Below are positions 9,547 to 24,429 of a stretch of DNA of 64,000 nucleotides, piece after piece; the first letter of the stretch is position 1, and each line of letters opens with the position of its first letter. The notes under the pieces are model-generated. The model had not been told where the DNA came from. It made no database searches and worked only from the letters and a program-made list of their open reading frames with translations. Source of the stretch: Spirochaetia bacterium. Lineage in GTDB: Bacteria; Spirochaetota; Spirochaetia; Treponematales; Rectinemataceae. The position numbers and the translations under genes are program-made. The stretch is from assembly GCA_029975555.1 (NCBI GenBank), contig JARKOY010000024.1, positions 106,943-170,942 on the forward strand, read 5' to 3'.

Positions 9547-10170
9547 TCAGCTCTTCTTAATCGATTTGCGAATCAGGACATCGCAATTCCGCGGTCCAGG
9601 AAGTGCGCCGCGGATGAGCACCACGCCTTTCTGCACATCGACCCTCACGACCTTGAGGTTCTGCACGGTCACCCGCTCGTTGCCCATGTGGCCGGGCATC
9701 TTTATGTTCTTGAAGCTGTGGTGCGGGTAGGTGCTGTTGCCGGTCGAACCCGGTTCGCGGTGGAACTTAGAGCCGTGCGACGCACGGCCGCCGTCAAAGC
9801 CCCAGCGCTTGACGACACCCTGGAAGCCCTTCCCCTTCGAACGGGCCACAACGTCGACGAAGCGCACTCCCTCGAGCACAGAAGCGTCGAGGGCCTGGCC
9901 GACTTCGACCTGTTTTTCAAAATCCCTAAACTCGCGGAGAATTCTCGTAGGCGCGACACCCTCGGGGAACTGGCCGGCATAGGGCTTCGTGACGCGAGAT
10001 TTCTTCTTCTCGTAGACGCCGACGAGGACGGCATTGTAGCCATCTTTCTCGGCAGTCTTTACGCCGACCACCGTATTAGGGACAACTTGAACGACCGTCA
10101 CGGGCACAACACGGCCCGTTTCGTCGAACACCTGCGTCATCCCCACCTTCTTTCCAATGACACCGATCAT
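9547..10170 (-). CDS. rplC: Large-subunit ribosomal protein L3
   Basis: L3 is an early 50S assembly protein reaching the peptidyl transferase centre. The 207-residue product starts MIGVIGKKVGMTQVFDETGR and contains the long loop with GFQGVVKRWGFDGGRASHGS, then SYPHHSFKNIKMPGHMG-type sequence (STYPHHSFKNIKMPGHMGNE). Length is normal. It is separated from rpsJ by an 81-nt spacer in which I see no gene. Confidence 0.98.
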   Translation of the reverse strand: MIGVIGKKVGMTQVFDETGRVVPVTVVQVVPNTVVGVKTAEKDGYNAVLVGVYEKKKSRVTKPYAGQFPEGVAPTRILREFRDFEKQVEVGQALDASVLEGVRFVDVVARSKGKGFQGVVKRWGFDGGRASHGSKFHREPGSTGNSTYPHHSFKNIKMPGHMGNERVTVQNLKVVRVDVQKGVVLIRGALPGPRNCDVLIRKSIKKS

Positions 10171-10251
10171 TCGGCACTCCTGCGTTGAACGCTTCCGGCA
10201 CAGAGCCGGGCGTTACGGCATTAAAAGACTCTGTCGCGACGGACAAAGGTT

Positions 10252-10557
10252 TTACTGTTTGATTTCGACATCGATTCCCGAGGGAAGTTCGAGCTTCATG
10301 AGCGCATCCATGACTTCAGGCGTCGGCTCGATGATGTCGATGAGGCGCTTGTGCGTCCTCATTTCGAACTGTTCCCGGCTTTTCTTGTGCACGTGAGGAG
10401 AGCGCAGGACCGTAAATTTGTTGATGCGCGTAGGAAGAGGCACCGGCCCGGAAACCTTCGACCCCGCATCCTGCACGGTCTTGATAATACTCTTGGCGCT
10501 GTCGTCGACAAGGCGCACATCAAAGCCTCTAAGCCTGACTCGGATTCTGTCTTTCAT
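10252..10557 (-). CDS. rpsJ: Small-subunit ribosomal protein S10 (NusE)
   Basis: S10 is a 30S head protein and, as NusE, links NusG to the ribosome in transcription-translation coupling. The 101-residue product starts [20 protein letters not shown] and contains [20 protein letters not shown], the family signature, then [22 protein letters not shown] 10557 is used with GGAGG 5-9 nt upstream; an in-frame start at 10587 is ignored. It is the first gene of the S10 block, with its own promoter (10710-10738). Confidence 0.98.
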   Translation of the reverse strand: MKDRIRVRLRGFDVRLVDDSAKSIIKTVQDAGSKVSGPVPLPTRINKFTVLRSPHVHKKSREQFEMRTHKRLIDIIEPTPEVMDALMKLELPSGIDVEIKQ

Positions 10558-10677
10558 CTTTCCTCCAAAGATCTCTTGCACCCGCATCGTCGGCCGTACC
10601 CGGGCAGGCGCGCCGACGACCCTGAGTGCCGACGGATTGGGGAACCCGTCGACGGCGACACGGTCGCCAATTCACAC

Positions 10678-10707
10678 AAAAACGTGCCCCTGCCTACGAG
10701 GGGCACG
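10678..10707 (-). terminator. Intrinsic terminator after tuf, overlapping the rpsJ promoter start site
   Basis: In the minus-strand RNA a 9-bp perfect stem (CGTGCCCCT / AGGGGCACG, + positions 10699-10707 and 10683-10691) with a 7-nt loop is followed by five T. It lies 55 nt after the tuf stop. The rpsJ -10 box ends at 10710, so the predicted rpsJ start (about 10703) falls inside the 5' arm of this hairpin. Confidence 0.75.
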
Positions 10708-10709
10708 CC

Positions 10710-10738
10710 ATAATAGCACTCGTTTAAATGTTTGTCCA
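10710..10738 (-). promoter_or_regulatory. Promoter for rpsJ (S10-spc operon)
   Basis: On the minus strand there is a -35 box TGGACA (10733-10738), a 17-bp spacer and a -10 box TATTAT (10710-10715). Both boxes differ from the sigma-70 consensus at one position. It lies between the tuf stop and the terminator hairpin. The predicted start is near 10703, giving a leader of about 145 nt before rpsJ that contains a GTCGACGGG/TCCGTCGGC hairpin. Confidence 0.6.
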
Positions 10739-10761
10739 GTGGCCGTTTTGATGGACAAACC

Positions 10762-11952
10762 TTATTCGATGATCTCGGTCACCTGGCCGGAAGCGACGGT
10801 GTGGCCACCTTCACGGATGGCGAACTTGAGCCCTTTTTCCATAGCGATCGGGTAGATGAGCTCAACCTCGATCTCGGTGTTGTCGCCAGGCATGACCATG
10901 TCCTTGCCTTCGGGAAGCTTGACCGCACCGGTGATGTCCGTCGTCCTAAAGTAGAACTGAGGGCGATAGCCGGTAAAGAACGGGCTGTGGCGGCCACCTT
11001 CCTCTTTGGAGAGGCAGTAGATCTGCCCTTTGAACTTGGTGTGCGGGGTGATGGTACCCGGCTTCGCGAGGACCTGGCCGCGTTCGACTTCCTTCTTGTC
11101 GATGCCGCGCAGAAGCGTACCGATGTTGTCGCCGGCCTGGCCTTCGTCGAGCACTTTGTTGAACATCTCGACGCCCGTGACCACCGTACTCTTGGTGGGG
11201 CGGATGCCGACGATCTCAACCGTGTCATTGACGTGGACGGTGCCGCGTTCGACACGACCGGTCACAACAGTGCCGCGGCCAGAGATGGAGAACACGTCCT
11301 CGATCGGCATAAGGAAGGGCTTGTCGACGAGACGCACAGGATCAGGGAAGAAGCTGTCCATCGCATCGAGAAGCTCCTGGATGCACTTTGTGGCCTCGGG
11401 ATTGTCGGGCTCAGTCATCGCCTTGAACGCAGAACCTCGGACAATGGGCGTCTTATCGCCAGGGAATCCGTAGAAGTTCAGAAGATCGCGCACTTCCTCT
11501 TCGACAATGTCGAGGAGCTCGGGGTCATCGACGAGATCGACCTTGTTCAAGAACACAAGGATCGCAGGAACGCCGACCTGACGAGCCAAAAGCACGTGCT
11601 CTCTGGTCTGGGGCATGACAGAGTCAGGGGCCGACACGACCAGAATGGCACCATCCATCTGCGCGGCGCCGGTGATCATGTTCTTGATGTAGTCGGCGTG
11701 GCCCGGGCAGTCGATGTGCGCATAGTGACGCTTGTTGGACTGATACTCAAGGTGCCTCGTGTTGATGGTGATACCGCGCGCCTTCTCTTCCGGCGCATTG
11801 TCGATGTCTTCGTACTTGAGCACCTTGTCGCCGAACTTGCGCCCGCAGTACATGGTGATGGCCGCACTCAGCGTCGTCTTGCCATGGTCGATGTGTCCGA
11901 TGGTACCAACGTTCATATGAGGTTTGGTACGCTCGAATTTTTCTTTGGCCAT
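10762..11952 (-). CDS. tuf: Elongation factor Tu
   Basis: EF-Tu delivers aminoacyl-tRNA to the ribosomal A site as a GTP complex. The 396-residue product starts [20 protein letters not shown]; it has G1 GHIDHGKTT (residues about 19-27), DCPGHADY with the catalytic His, NKVD and GSAFKA, then the two beta-barrel domains ending with [20 protein letters not shown] 11952 has an AAGGAGGAG Shine-Dalgarno upstream. Two promoters lie upstream and a terminator downstream, so it can be expressed apart from the EF-G gene and the S10 genes. Confidence 0.98.
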   Translation of the reverse strand: MAKEKFERTKPHMNVGTIGHIDHGKTTLSAAITMYCGRKFGDKVLKYEDIDNAPEEKARGITINTRHLEYQSNKRHYAHIDCPGHADYIKNMITGAAQMDGAILVVSAPDSVMPQTREHVLLARQVGVPAILVFLNKVDLVDDPELLDIVEEEVRDLLNFYGFPGDKTPIVRGSAFKAMTEPDNPEATKCIQELLDAMDSFFPDPVRLVDKPFLMPIEDVFSISGRGTVVTGRVERGTVHVNDTVEIVGIRPTKSTVVTGVEMFNKVLDEGQAGDNIGTLLRGIDKKEVERGQVLAKPGTITPHTKFKGQIYCLSKEEGGRHSPFFTGYRPQFYFRTTDITGAVKLPEGKDMVMPGDNTEIEVELIYPIAMEKGLKFAIREGGHTVASGQVTEIIE

Positions 11953-12080
11953 ATAAATCTCCTCCTTGGCTTCGTCAACGGCACTCCACAGCGTTTCACA
12001 ACATGAAAACTGCAAAGACACCGTCCGGCGGCACGATGCCGTCGGATGCTACGCCATAATTTACTCGTTTGGGCTTTCGG

Positions 12081-12109
12081 ATTATAAGCAAAGAATCAAG
12101 ATTGCGCAA
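12081..12109 (-). promoter_or_regulatory. Candidate proximal promoter for tuf (P2)
   Basis: A perfect -10 TATAAT (12081-12086) is preceded at 17 bp by a weak -35 TTGCGC (12104-12109) on the minus strand. The predicted start is about 120 nt upstream of tuf. Confidence 0.5.
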
Positions 12110-12162
12110 TAGCCCGATACGGCAACAGCAATTTTTTTTGCTCTTCACAAACAATTATAATA

Positions 12163-12191
12163 ATTATATCAGAAAAAACCACGTCTGTCAG
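12163..12191 (-). promoter_or_regulatory. Candidate distal promoter for tuf (P1)
   Basis: The minus strand shows -35 CTGACA (12186-12191), a 17-bp spacer and -10 TATAAT (12163-12168) preceded by TGA, i.e. an extended -10. It is one mismatch away from full consensus and stronger on paper than P2. Confidence 0.6.
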
Positions 12192-12258
12192 GCGGGGCTG
12201 CGACTGGCGCGCCCCGAAGGCCGCCCCGGCCCCACAAGCCTTTCCACGTGCATTCCGA

Positions 12259-14352
12259 CTATTCGCCTTCGGCCCCGTAGTGGTCGAACTTTGCTTGATA
12301 GATGCCGTGCCCCTCCGTGAGGGACCTCAGCGAGGTCGCATACCCGAAGAGCTTCTCCATCGCCGTGTAGGCCACGATGGTTTTTATCCCGCCGACATCT
12401 TCTACGGATTCGATCCGTGCGCCACGCGCCTGAAGCGAAGCGAGCGCCGCGCCGAACCATGCGTCGGGCACTTCCACTGAAATCTGCACGATCGGCACAA
12501 GGACAAGGCTCCCCGCAAGGCCCACCGCCCTGCGCAGCACCCAAGAGGCGGCAGCCTCCACCGCCGTCTCGGCGCGCTTGTCGCTGCCTCCGGGAGGCAC
12601 AAAATGCTCGATGACCACCTTTGCCCCGATGACGGGCCAGCCCCCTGTCGGCCCTACGGCCAGCACAGTGTCCATCGCCCGACGGATACAAGCCTCATAC
12701 CCTGAAGACATTCGTACGCCGCCGGCAAGGATAAGGGTATTCTCTTTCTTGTCTTTGAGATTTTCAAGCGAAACCCCGAGAGTCACGGACAACCTTTCGC
12801 CCCCAAAGTCGCCTACAAACTCATCCGCAAAGCGAACCGGACCCTTCAACCGCTCCACCTTAGGAACCTGCGGATCTCCCGCACGGACATGGAGCCCGTA
12901 CTCTTTCTGAAGGCGTTCCAGCACGATGTCGAGGTGCAGCTCTCCCTGGCCCGAAATGGTGATTCTGCCGGTCTCCTTCTCTTCACTGACTAGGAGAGAG
13001 GTATCTTCGAGGGTGAATCGTTGTAAAGCCTCGCGCAGCCTTGGAAGCTCCTGTTGGGAAGCTGGCTCGATCGCCATAGAGACAAGGGGATCAGGATTCT
13101 TGAACGATTCATAGACGATCTGAAGCCCCGGCTCGCAGAGCGTGCCCCCCGCTTCCATATAAGAAAGACGTGCGGCGACGATTTCGCCCGCTGCGGCCTT
13201 CTGCACCGGTTCGACCTCCGCGCCGTGTATGCCGTAGAGATGCTGAAGCTGAACGAGCTTTTGGGCGGGCATGGCCATGACCCTCATGCCCTCACGAATT
13301 GTCCCAGACCACACGCGAAGCCACGCCAAGGCGTCGAGATCGGCGCTGAGCGCCGTCTTAAAGATATACGCCGAAAACCGGGCGTCGGGCTCGGCTTCAA
13401 GCCTCAACTCTCTTGCACTTTTCAGGTCCTTCGCAGGGGGGCAACCCCGGGCAAAGGGGTCGGGCAGATAATCGATGATCGCATCCAGCAGAAGTGCACT
13501 CGAAATATCGCAGAACGATGAGCCACAGAGAGCTGGCGTTATTTCCTGTCTGTACACCGGCCCACGGAGGGCGGCGCGTATTTCGTCGGGAGAGATAGGC
13601 TTTCCATCCACGATCCTTTCCATGAGATTGTCGTCGTACATGCTGGCCCGATCGAGGAGCTTGTCGCGGTACTCGGCCGCAATGCGCCTCGATTCCTCCG
13701 TCAGCGGCGCATCCTCGACAGGAACGGCGGCCGGAAGGCCTGCCTCGGCGACATCCCCTTCCTCTCTGCGCCCGATCGACACAGGGTACCAGCTCATCTC
13801 CACGAGGTCGACGATCCCGTTCCAACAGGAATCCTCGAAGGTCGGGATATGCAGCGGAATGACGTGCTCGCCCAGCTCTCCTGCTATTTCCTTGAGCGTC
13901 CCGAAGAAATCCGCACCGCGCCGGTCCATCTTGTTGATGAAATAGATGCGCGGAATGTGGTGGGCCCGGCATCCGCTCGCAATGAACCCCGTGCGCACCT
14001 GCACGCCCGACACTGCGCAGAGCACGATGATGGCACCGTCGAGCACGCGCAAGACGCGGTCGACTTCCGCGCTGAAGTCCACGTGGCCTGGAGTGTCCAG
14101 CAGATGGAATTGCACGCCTTTGTGTAAAAATCGCACGGCCGCGGTCTTTATGGTGATTCCGTGCTGGCGCTCTACCGTGAGGTAGTCGGTGGCGGTGGTG
14201 CCCTCGTCGACATTTCCGGCCCTCTCGCGCACGCCCGCAACGTGGAGCAGGCGCTCGGTGACCGAGGTCTTGCCGGCATCGATGTGGGCGAGGATGCCGA
14301 TGTTCCGGATGGGGAACAGGGACTTCGCATGAGAGGTGTGCCTCGAATTCAT
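12259..14352 (-). CDS. fusA: EF-G family translational GTPase, divergent paralogue
   Basis: It occupies the normal fusA slot between rpsG and tuf. The 697-residue product has all GTPase motifs: AHIDAGKTSVTERLL, EGTTATDYLTVERQHGITI, DTPGHVDF and FINKMDR, then EF-G domains II-V ending LFGYATSLRSLTEGHGIYQ. The switch I stretch resembles mitochondrial EF-G2 and TetM more than EF-G1. The domain IV tip, which in translocating EF-G carries an HDVDSS-type loop, here reads VPPGGSDKRAET (residues 585-596). It may therefore be the recycling-type paralogue (spdEFG2-like), with the main translocase elsewhere; that is inference. ATG 14352 fits the family start but has no Shine-Dalgarno. Confidence 0.85.
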   Translation of the reverse strand: MNSRHTSHAKSLFPIRNIGILAHIDAGKTSVTERLLHVAGVRERAGNVDEGTTATDYLTVERQHGITIKTAAVRFLHKGVQFHLLDTPGHVDFSAEVDRVLRVLDGAIIVLCAVSGVQVRTGFIASGCRAHHIPRIYFINKMDRRGADFFGTLKEIAGELGEHVIPLHIPTFEDSCWNGIVDLVEMSWYPVSIGRREEGDVAEAGLPAAVPVEDAPLTEESRRIAAEYRDKLLDRASMYDDNLMERIVDGKPISPDEIRAALRGPVYRQEITPALCGSSFCDISSALLLDAIIDYLPDPFARGCPPAKDLKSARELRLEAEPDARFSAYIFKTALSADLDALAWLRVWSGTIREGMRVMAMPAQKLVQLQHLYGIHGAEVEPVQKAAAGEIVAARLSYMEAGGTLCEPGLQIVYESFKNPDPLVSMAIEPASQQELPRLREALQRFTLEDTSLLVSEEKETGRITISGQGELHLDIVLERLQKEYGLHVRAGDPQVPKVERLKGPVRFADEFVGDFGGERLSVTLGVSLENLKDKKENTLILAGGVRMSSGYEACIRRAMDTVLAVGPTGGWPVIGAKVVIEHFVPPGGSDKRAETAVEAAASWVLRRAVGLAGSLVLVPIVQISVEVPDAWFGAALASLQARGARIESVEDVGGIKTIVAYTAMEKLFGYATSLRSLTEGHGIYQAKFDHYGAEGE

Positions 14353-14361
14353 TGCAGTATC

Positions 14362-14367
14362 AGTATA
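14362..14367 (-). promoter_or_regulatory. Candidate -10 box for the EF-G-like gene (possibly leaderless)
   Basis: TATACT on the minus strand ends 9 nt before the ATG at 14352, so a transcript would start at or within about 3 nt of the start codon. The corresponding -35 region falls in the T-tract of the rpsG terminator and is poor. No Shine-Dalgarno precedes the ATG. Confidence 0.35.
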
Positions 14368-14380
14368 CTTCGGGGGCACC

Positions 14381-14408
14381 AATTAAAAAAGCCGCCTACG
14401 AGGCGGCT
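14381..14408 (-). terminator. Intrinsic terminator ending the rpsL-rpsG unit
   Basis: In minus-strand RNA a 7-bp stem AGCCGCC / GGCGGCT (arms at 14402-14408 and 14390-14396) with a 5-nt loop TCGTA is followed by TTTTT and AATT. It lies just past the 78-bp repeats and 29 nt before the EF-G-like start codon. Confidence 0.85.
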
Positions 14409-14416
14409 CTGATTGC

Positions 14417-14668
14417 GCGAAAGCCTTGTTCGCTAAACGCTGTTCGCTGCGCTCACAGCTAGAGCCTGCTTTCGCACATTACCATCTGTAATGTGCGAAA
14501 GCCTTGTTCGCTAAACGCTGTTCACTGCGCTCACGGCTAGAGCCTGCTTTTGCACATTACCATCTGTAATGTGCAAAAGCCTTGTTCGCTAAACGCCGTT
14601 CGCTGCGCTCACGGCTAAAGCTCGCTTTCGCACATTACCATCTGTAATGTGCGAAAGCCTTGTTCGCT
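14417..14668 (-). repeat. 78-bp tandem repeat array derived from the 3' end of rpsG, with conserved hairpins
   Basis: The unit repeats with an exact 78-bp period (starts at 14417, 14495, 14573, 14651), giving 3.2 copies. The rightmost copy includes the last ~11 codons of rpsG, so each copy repeats the S7 C-terminal coding segment ANKAFAHYRW plus TAA. Each full copy contains a 15-bp perfect stem with loop AGATG (14468-14502, 14546-14580, 14624-14658). The middle stem has C-to-T and G-to-A changes on opposite arms that keep pairing. Because 78 is divisible by 3, every copy stays in the rpsG frame and is open except for its own TAA. Confidence 0.95.
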
Positions 14669-15105
14669 TCAGCCATCTTGTGCATGTCGTCTTTCTTCTT
14701 GATGGCGGTGCCGGTGTTGTTGAAGGCATCGAAGAGCTCGTCGGCGAGGCATTCGGACATCGACTTGCCGGTGCGGGCCCGGGCGGCACCGATGATCCAG
14801 CGCATGGCGAGCGCCTCGCGGCGCGACTCGCGGATTTCGATGGGCACCTGATAGGTGGCACCACCGACGCGGCGCGACTTGACCTCGATGGAGGGCTTCA
14901 CGTTCTCGATTGCCTTGGTAAAGGCATCGAGGGCCGGCTGACCCGACTTCTGCTGAAGAAGCTCGAGCGCATCATACATGATGTTGGTGCAGATCGATTT
15001 TTTGCCCTCCCACATCATGCGGCAAATAAAACGGGAAACAGTAGTCGAGTTGTATTTGACATCGGGCGCATGTCCCCTGTCAATCGCTTTCTTTTTTCTG
15101 CCCAT
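14635..15105 (-). CDS. rpsG: Small-subunit ribosomal protein S7
   Basis: S7 organises the 16S rRNA 3' domain and contacts tRNA at the E site. The 156-residue product begins MGRKKKAIDRGHAPDVKYNS and contains KPSIEVKSRRVGGATYQVPI and REALAMRWIIGAARARTGKS, ending ANKAFAHYRW. The TAA stop lies inside the descending arm of a 15-bp hairpin, and the last 30 or so nucleotides have been copied downstream as a 78-bp tandem array. It follows rpsL by 12 nt. Confidence 0.98.
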   Translation of the reverse strand: MGRKKKAIDRGHAPDVKYNSTTVSRFICRMMWEGKKSICTNIMYDALELLQQKSGQPALDAFTKAIENVKPSIEVKSRRVGGATYQVPIEIRESRREALAMRWIIGAARARTGKSMSECLADELFDAFNNTGTAIKKKDDMHKMAEANKAFAHYRW

Positions 15106-15117
15106 GTATCACCTCAC

Positions 15118-15492
15118 TCAAGCCTTGGGCTTTTTGGCGCCATACTTCGAACGGCCCTGTTTGCGGTCTTCGACGCCAAGCGCATCCTTCGTGCCACGAA
15201 TGATGTGATAGCGTACACCAGGAAGGTCTTTTACACGGCCACCGCGGACGAGCACCGCAGAGTGCTCCTGAAGATTGTGCCCGATGCCCGGAATGTATGC
15301 AGTCACTTCGACACCATTGGTGAGGCGCACACGGGCGACTTTGCGGAGAGCCGAGTTCGGTTTCTTCGGCGTTACGGTCATGACGCGCGTGCAGACGCCG
15401 CGGCGCTGAGGGCACCCCATGAGCGCGGGCGACTTCGTCTTCCACTGATTCTGCTTTCTTCCGTTTCGGATAAGCTGGTTAATAGTCGGCAT
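15118..15492 (-). CDS. rpsL: Small-subunit ribosomal protein S12
   Basis: S12 sits at the decoding centre and is the target of streptomycin-resistance mutations. The 124-residue product starts [20 protein letters not shown]; the [17 protein letters not shown] and [17 protein letters not shown] segments keep the lysines that are Lys43 and Lys88 in E. coli, so it is the streptomycin-sensitive form. The start at 15492 is used; an open frame continues 10 codons upstream. It has its own promoter (15606-15635) and leader. Confidence 0.98.
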   Translation of the reverse strand: MPTINQLIRNGRKQNQWKTKSPALMGCPQRRGVCTRVMTVTPKKPNSALRKVARVRLTNGVEVTAYIPGIGHNLQEHSAVLVRGGRVKDLPGVRYHIIRGTKDALGVEDRKQGRSKYGAKKPKA

Positions 15493-15568
15493 ATAAGCTC
15501 CAGACTCCCTTTGCGCCCGCACATGTCAGCATCATGCGCAGGCTTCATCTATAAAAATGATATTCCAG

Positions 15569-15600
15569 GCCGCAGAAAATGCGGTGGCTATTTTCGCGGC
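15569..15600 (-). other. Leader hairpin upstream of rpsL
   Basis: The rpsL leader RNA can fold GCCGC-GAAAAT with ATTTTC-GCGGC, an 11-bp stem with one bulged base and a 9-nt loop, right after the predicted transcription start. No U-tract follows directly, so it is not a standard terminator. It could be an S7 or S12 feedback site or a stability element; that is a guess. Confidence 0.45.
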
Positions 15601-15605
15601 GGTGT

Positions 15606-15635
15606 AGAATACCTTTCTCGCACACGACATGTCAA
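15606..15635 (-). promoter_or_regulatory. Promoter for rpsL-rpsG
   Basis: The minus strand has a perfect -35 TTGACA (15630-15635), an 18-bp spacer and -10 TATTCT (15606-15611), about 100 bp downstream of the rpoC stop. It would let S12 and S7 be made independently of RNA polymerase. Confidence 0.6.
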
Positions 15636-15734
15636 GGGCTGAACTGTGGGGCACGGTGCGCCATGAGGAACACTCCCCTTCTTCTTTGAGGCACTCACAG
15701 CCGCCCAAGACAGCTCCATGCTCTCTTACATCCT

Positions 15735-20087
<4,353 letters not shown>

Positions 20088-20189
20088 GCTACCCCCTCGG
20101 GCGTCGGCATCGGAATGCCGTGGCATGCATCATGCCGTCGACTTCGCGGCCAGAGCCGCGGAGCAATGTTCCAGTGGCGCCTCAACGCT

Positions 20190-23684
<3,495 letters not shown>

Positions 23685-23775
23685 CCGTCACCCCTCCATG
23701 CGCGTCCGCACGCGCGGGTCAAAGGTCCATGCGCCCACGGCAGCGAGCCGTCGGCACCTTCACGACTTTCCGTCA

Positions 23776-23873
23776 TCAGGGTGCACTCTGCGGAGATTCC
23801 ACCGAATGCACCCTGAAAACGGAGGGACCACTTTACGGCCCAGAACCCTAAAGCTCCGAAACCCGCGGTCCCT
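23776..23873 (-). other. Paired hairpins in the rplL-rpoB spacer
   Basis: The 216-nt spacer (23685-23901) has no gene. Its minus-strand RNA can form a 10-bp perfect stem TCAGGGTGCA / TGCACCCTGA (23807-23816 with 23776-23785, 21-nt loop) and, upstream, a 7-bp stem AGGGACC / GGTCCCT (23867-23873 with 23823-23829). There is no U-tract. In E. coli the same spacer holds a partial terminator and an RNase III site, so an analogous role is plausible. Confidence 0.5.
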
Positions 23874-23901
23874 TTCCGCAAACACATCGAATACGCTTCG
23901 G

Positions 23902-24291
23902 TTACTTTATCTCGACAGCGCCGCCAGCGGCTTCGATCTGCTTCTTGACCTTCTCGGCTTCCTCTTTGGAGACATTCTCCTTGAGAGGTTTGTCGCCAGC
24001 TTCGACGAGGTCCTTCGCCTCCTTGAGGCCGAGGCCGGTGATCGCACGGACTTCCTTAATAATAGCGATTTTTTTGTCGGCCGGCACATTGCCCTTGAGG
24101 ATGACCGTGAACTCGGTCTTCTCCTCGACGGGGGCGGCTGCAGCGCCGGCCACGGGGGCGGCTGCAACGGCCACGGGGGCGGCTGCGGTCACGCCGAACT
24201 TCTCTTCCATCGCTTTTACGAGATCGGAAATCTCAAGCACGGTCATCGAAGCGATTGCGTCGATGATTTGCTCTTTTGTCAGTGCTGCCAT
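23902..24291 (-). CDS. rplL: Large-subunit ribosomal protein L7/L12
   Basis: L7/L12 forms the flexible stalk that recruits translation GTPases. The 129-residue product has the N-terminal dimerisation domain (residues about 1-35), an Ala/Pro/Val-rich hinge ([14 protein letters not shown]) and the C-terminal factor-binding domain with [20 protein letters not shown] and [13 protein letters not shown]. It lies 138 nt after rplJ and before the structured spacer to rpoB. Confidence 0.98.
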   Translation of the reverse strand: MAALTKEQIIDAIASMTVLEISDLVKAMEEKFGVTAAAPVAVAAAPVAGAAAAPVEEKTEFTVILKGNVPADKKIAIIKEVRAITGLGLKEAKDLVEAGDKPLKENVSKEEAEKVKKQIEAAGGAVEIK

Positions 24292-24429
24292 ATTATCTTC
24301 TCCTTATTTCATGCTAGCCCGTCACTACGGACAGGCACTCTATCGAATTCCGACAGGAACGGCAGCGTCCGAAGCCTGACGGATCCTTCCTTGACGCAAG
24401 AGGCGCCGGGACATGCCGACAGGCGCCGT

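Larger units (their letters stand above)
11953..12258 (-). other. tuf leader and spacer (306 nt without a gene)
   Basis: No convincing coding frame is present. Reading on the minus strand from the EF-G-like gene there is a very GC-rich stretch (12190-12240), then promoter P1, an A/T-rich block, promoter P2, and a 5' leader with a 23-nt imperfect hairpin (TCCGACGGCA/TGCCGCCGGA, 12024-12046) before the tuf Shine-Dalgarno. I see no U-tailed terminator directly after the EF-G-like gene. Confidence 0.7.

Noticed and set aside
10732..12006. A 424-codon plus-strand frame opposite tuf
   Set aside because: It is the mirror of strongly biased tuf codons and has no Shine-Dalgarno or motif.
14417..14668. 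CRISPR array
   Set aside because: The units abut with no unique spacers, the 78-bp unit includes rpsG coding sequence, and no cas gene is present.
14417..14668. Insertion sequence or mobile-element remnant
   Set aside because: There is no transposase, target-site duplication or terminal inverted repeat. The units are explained by rpsG itself.
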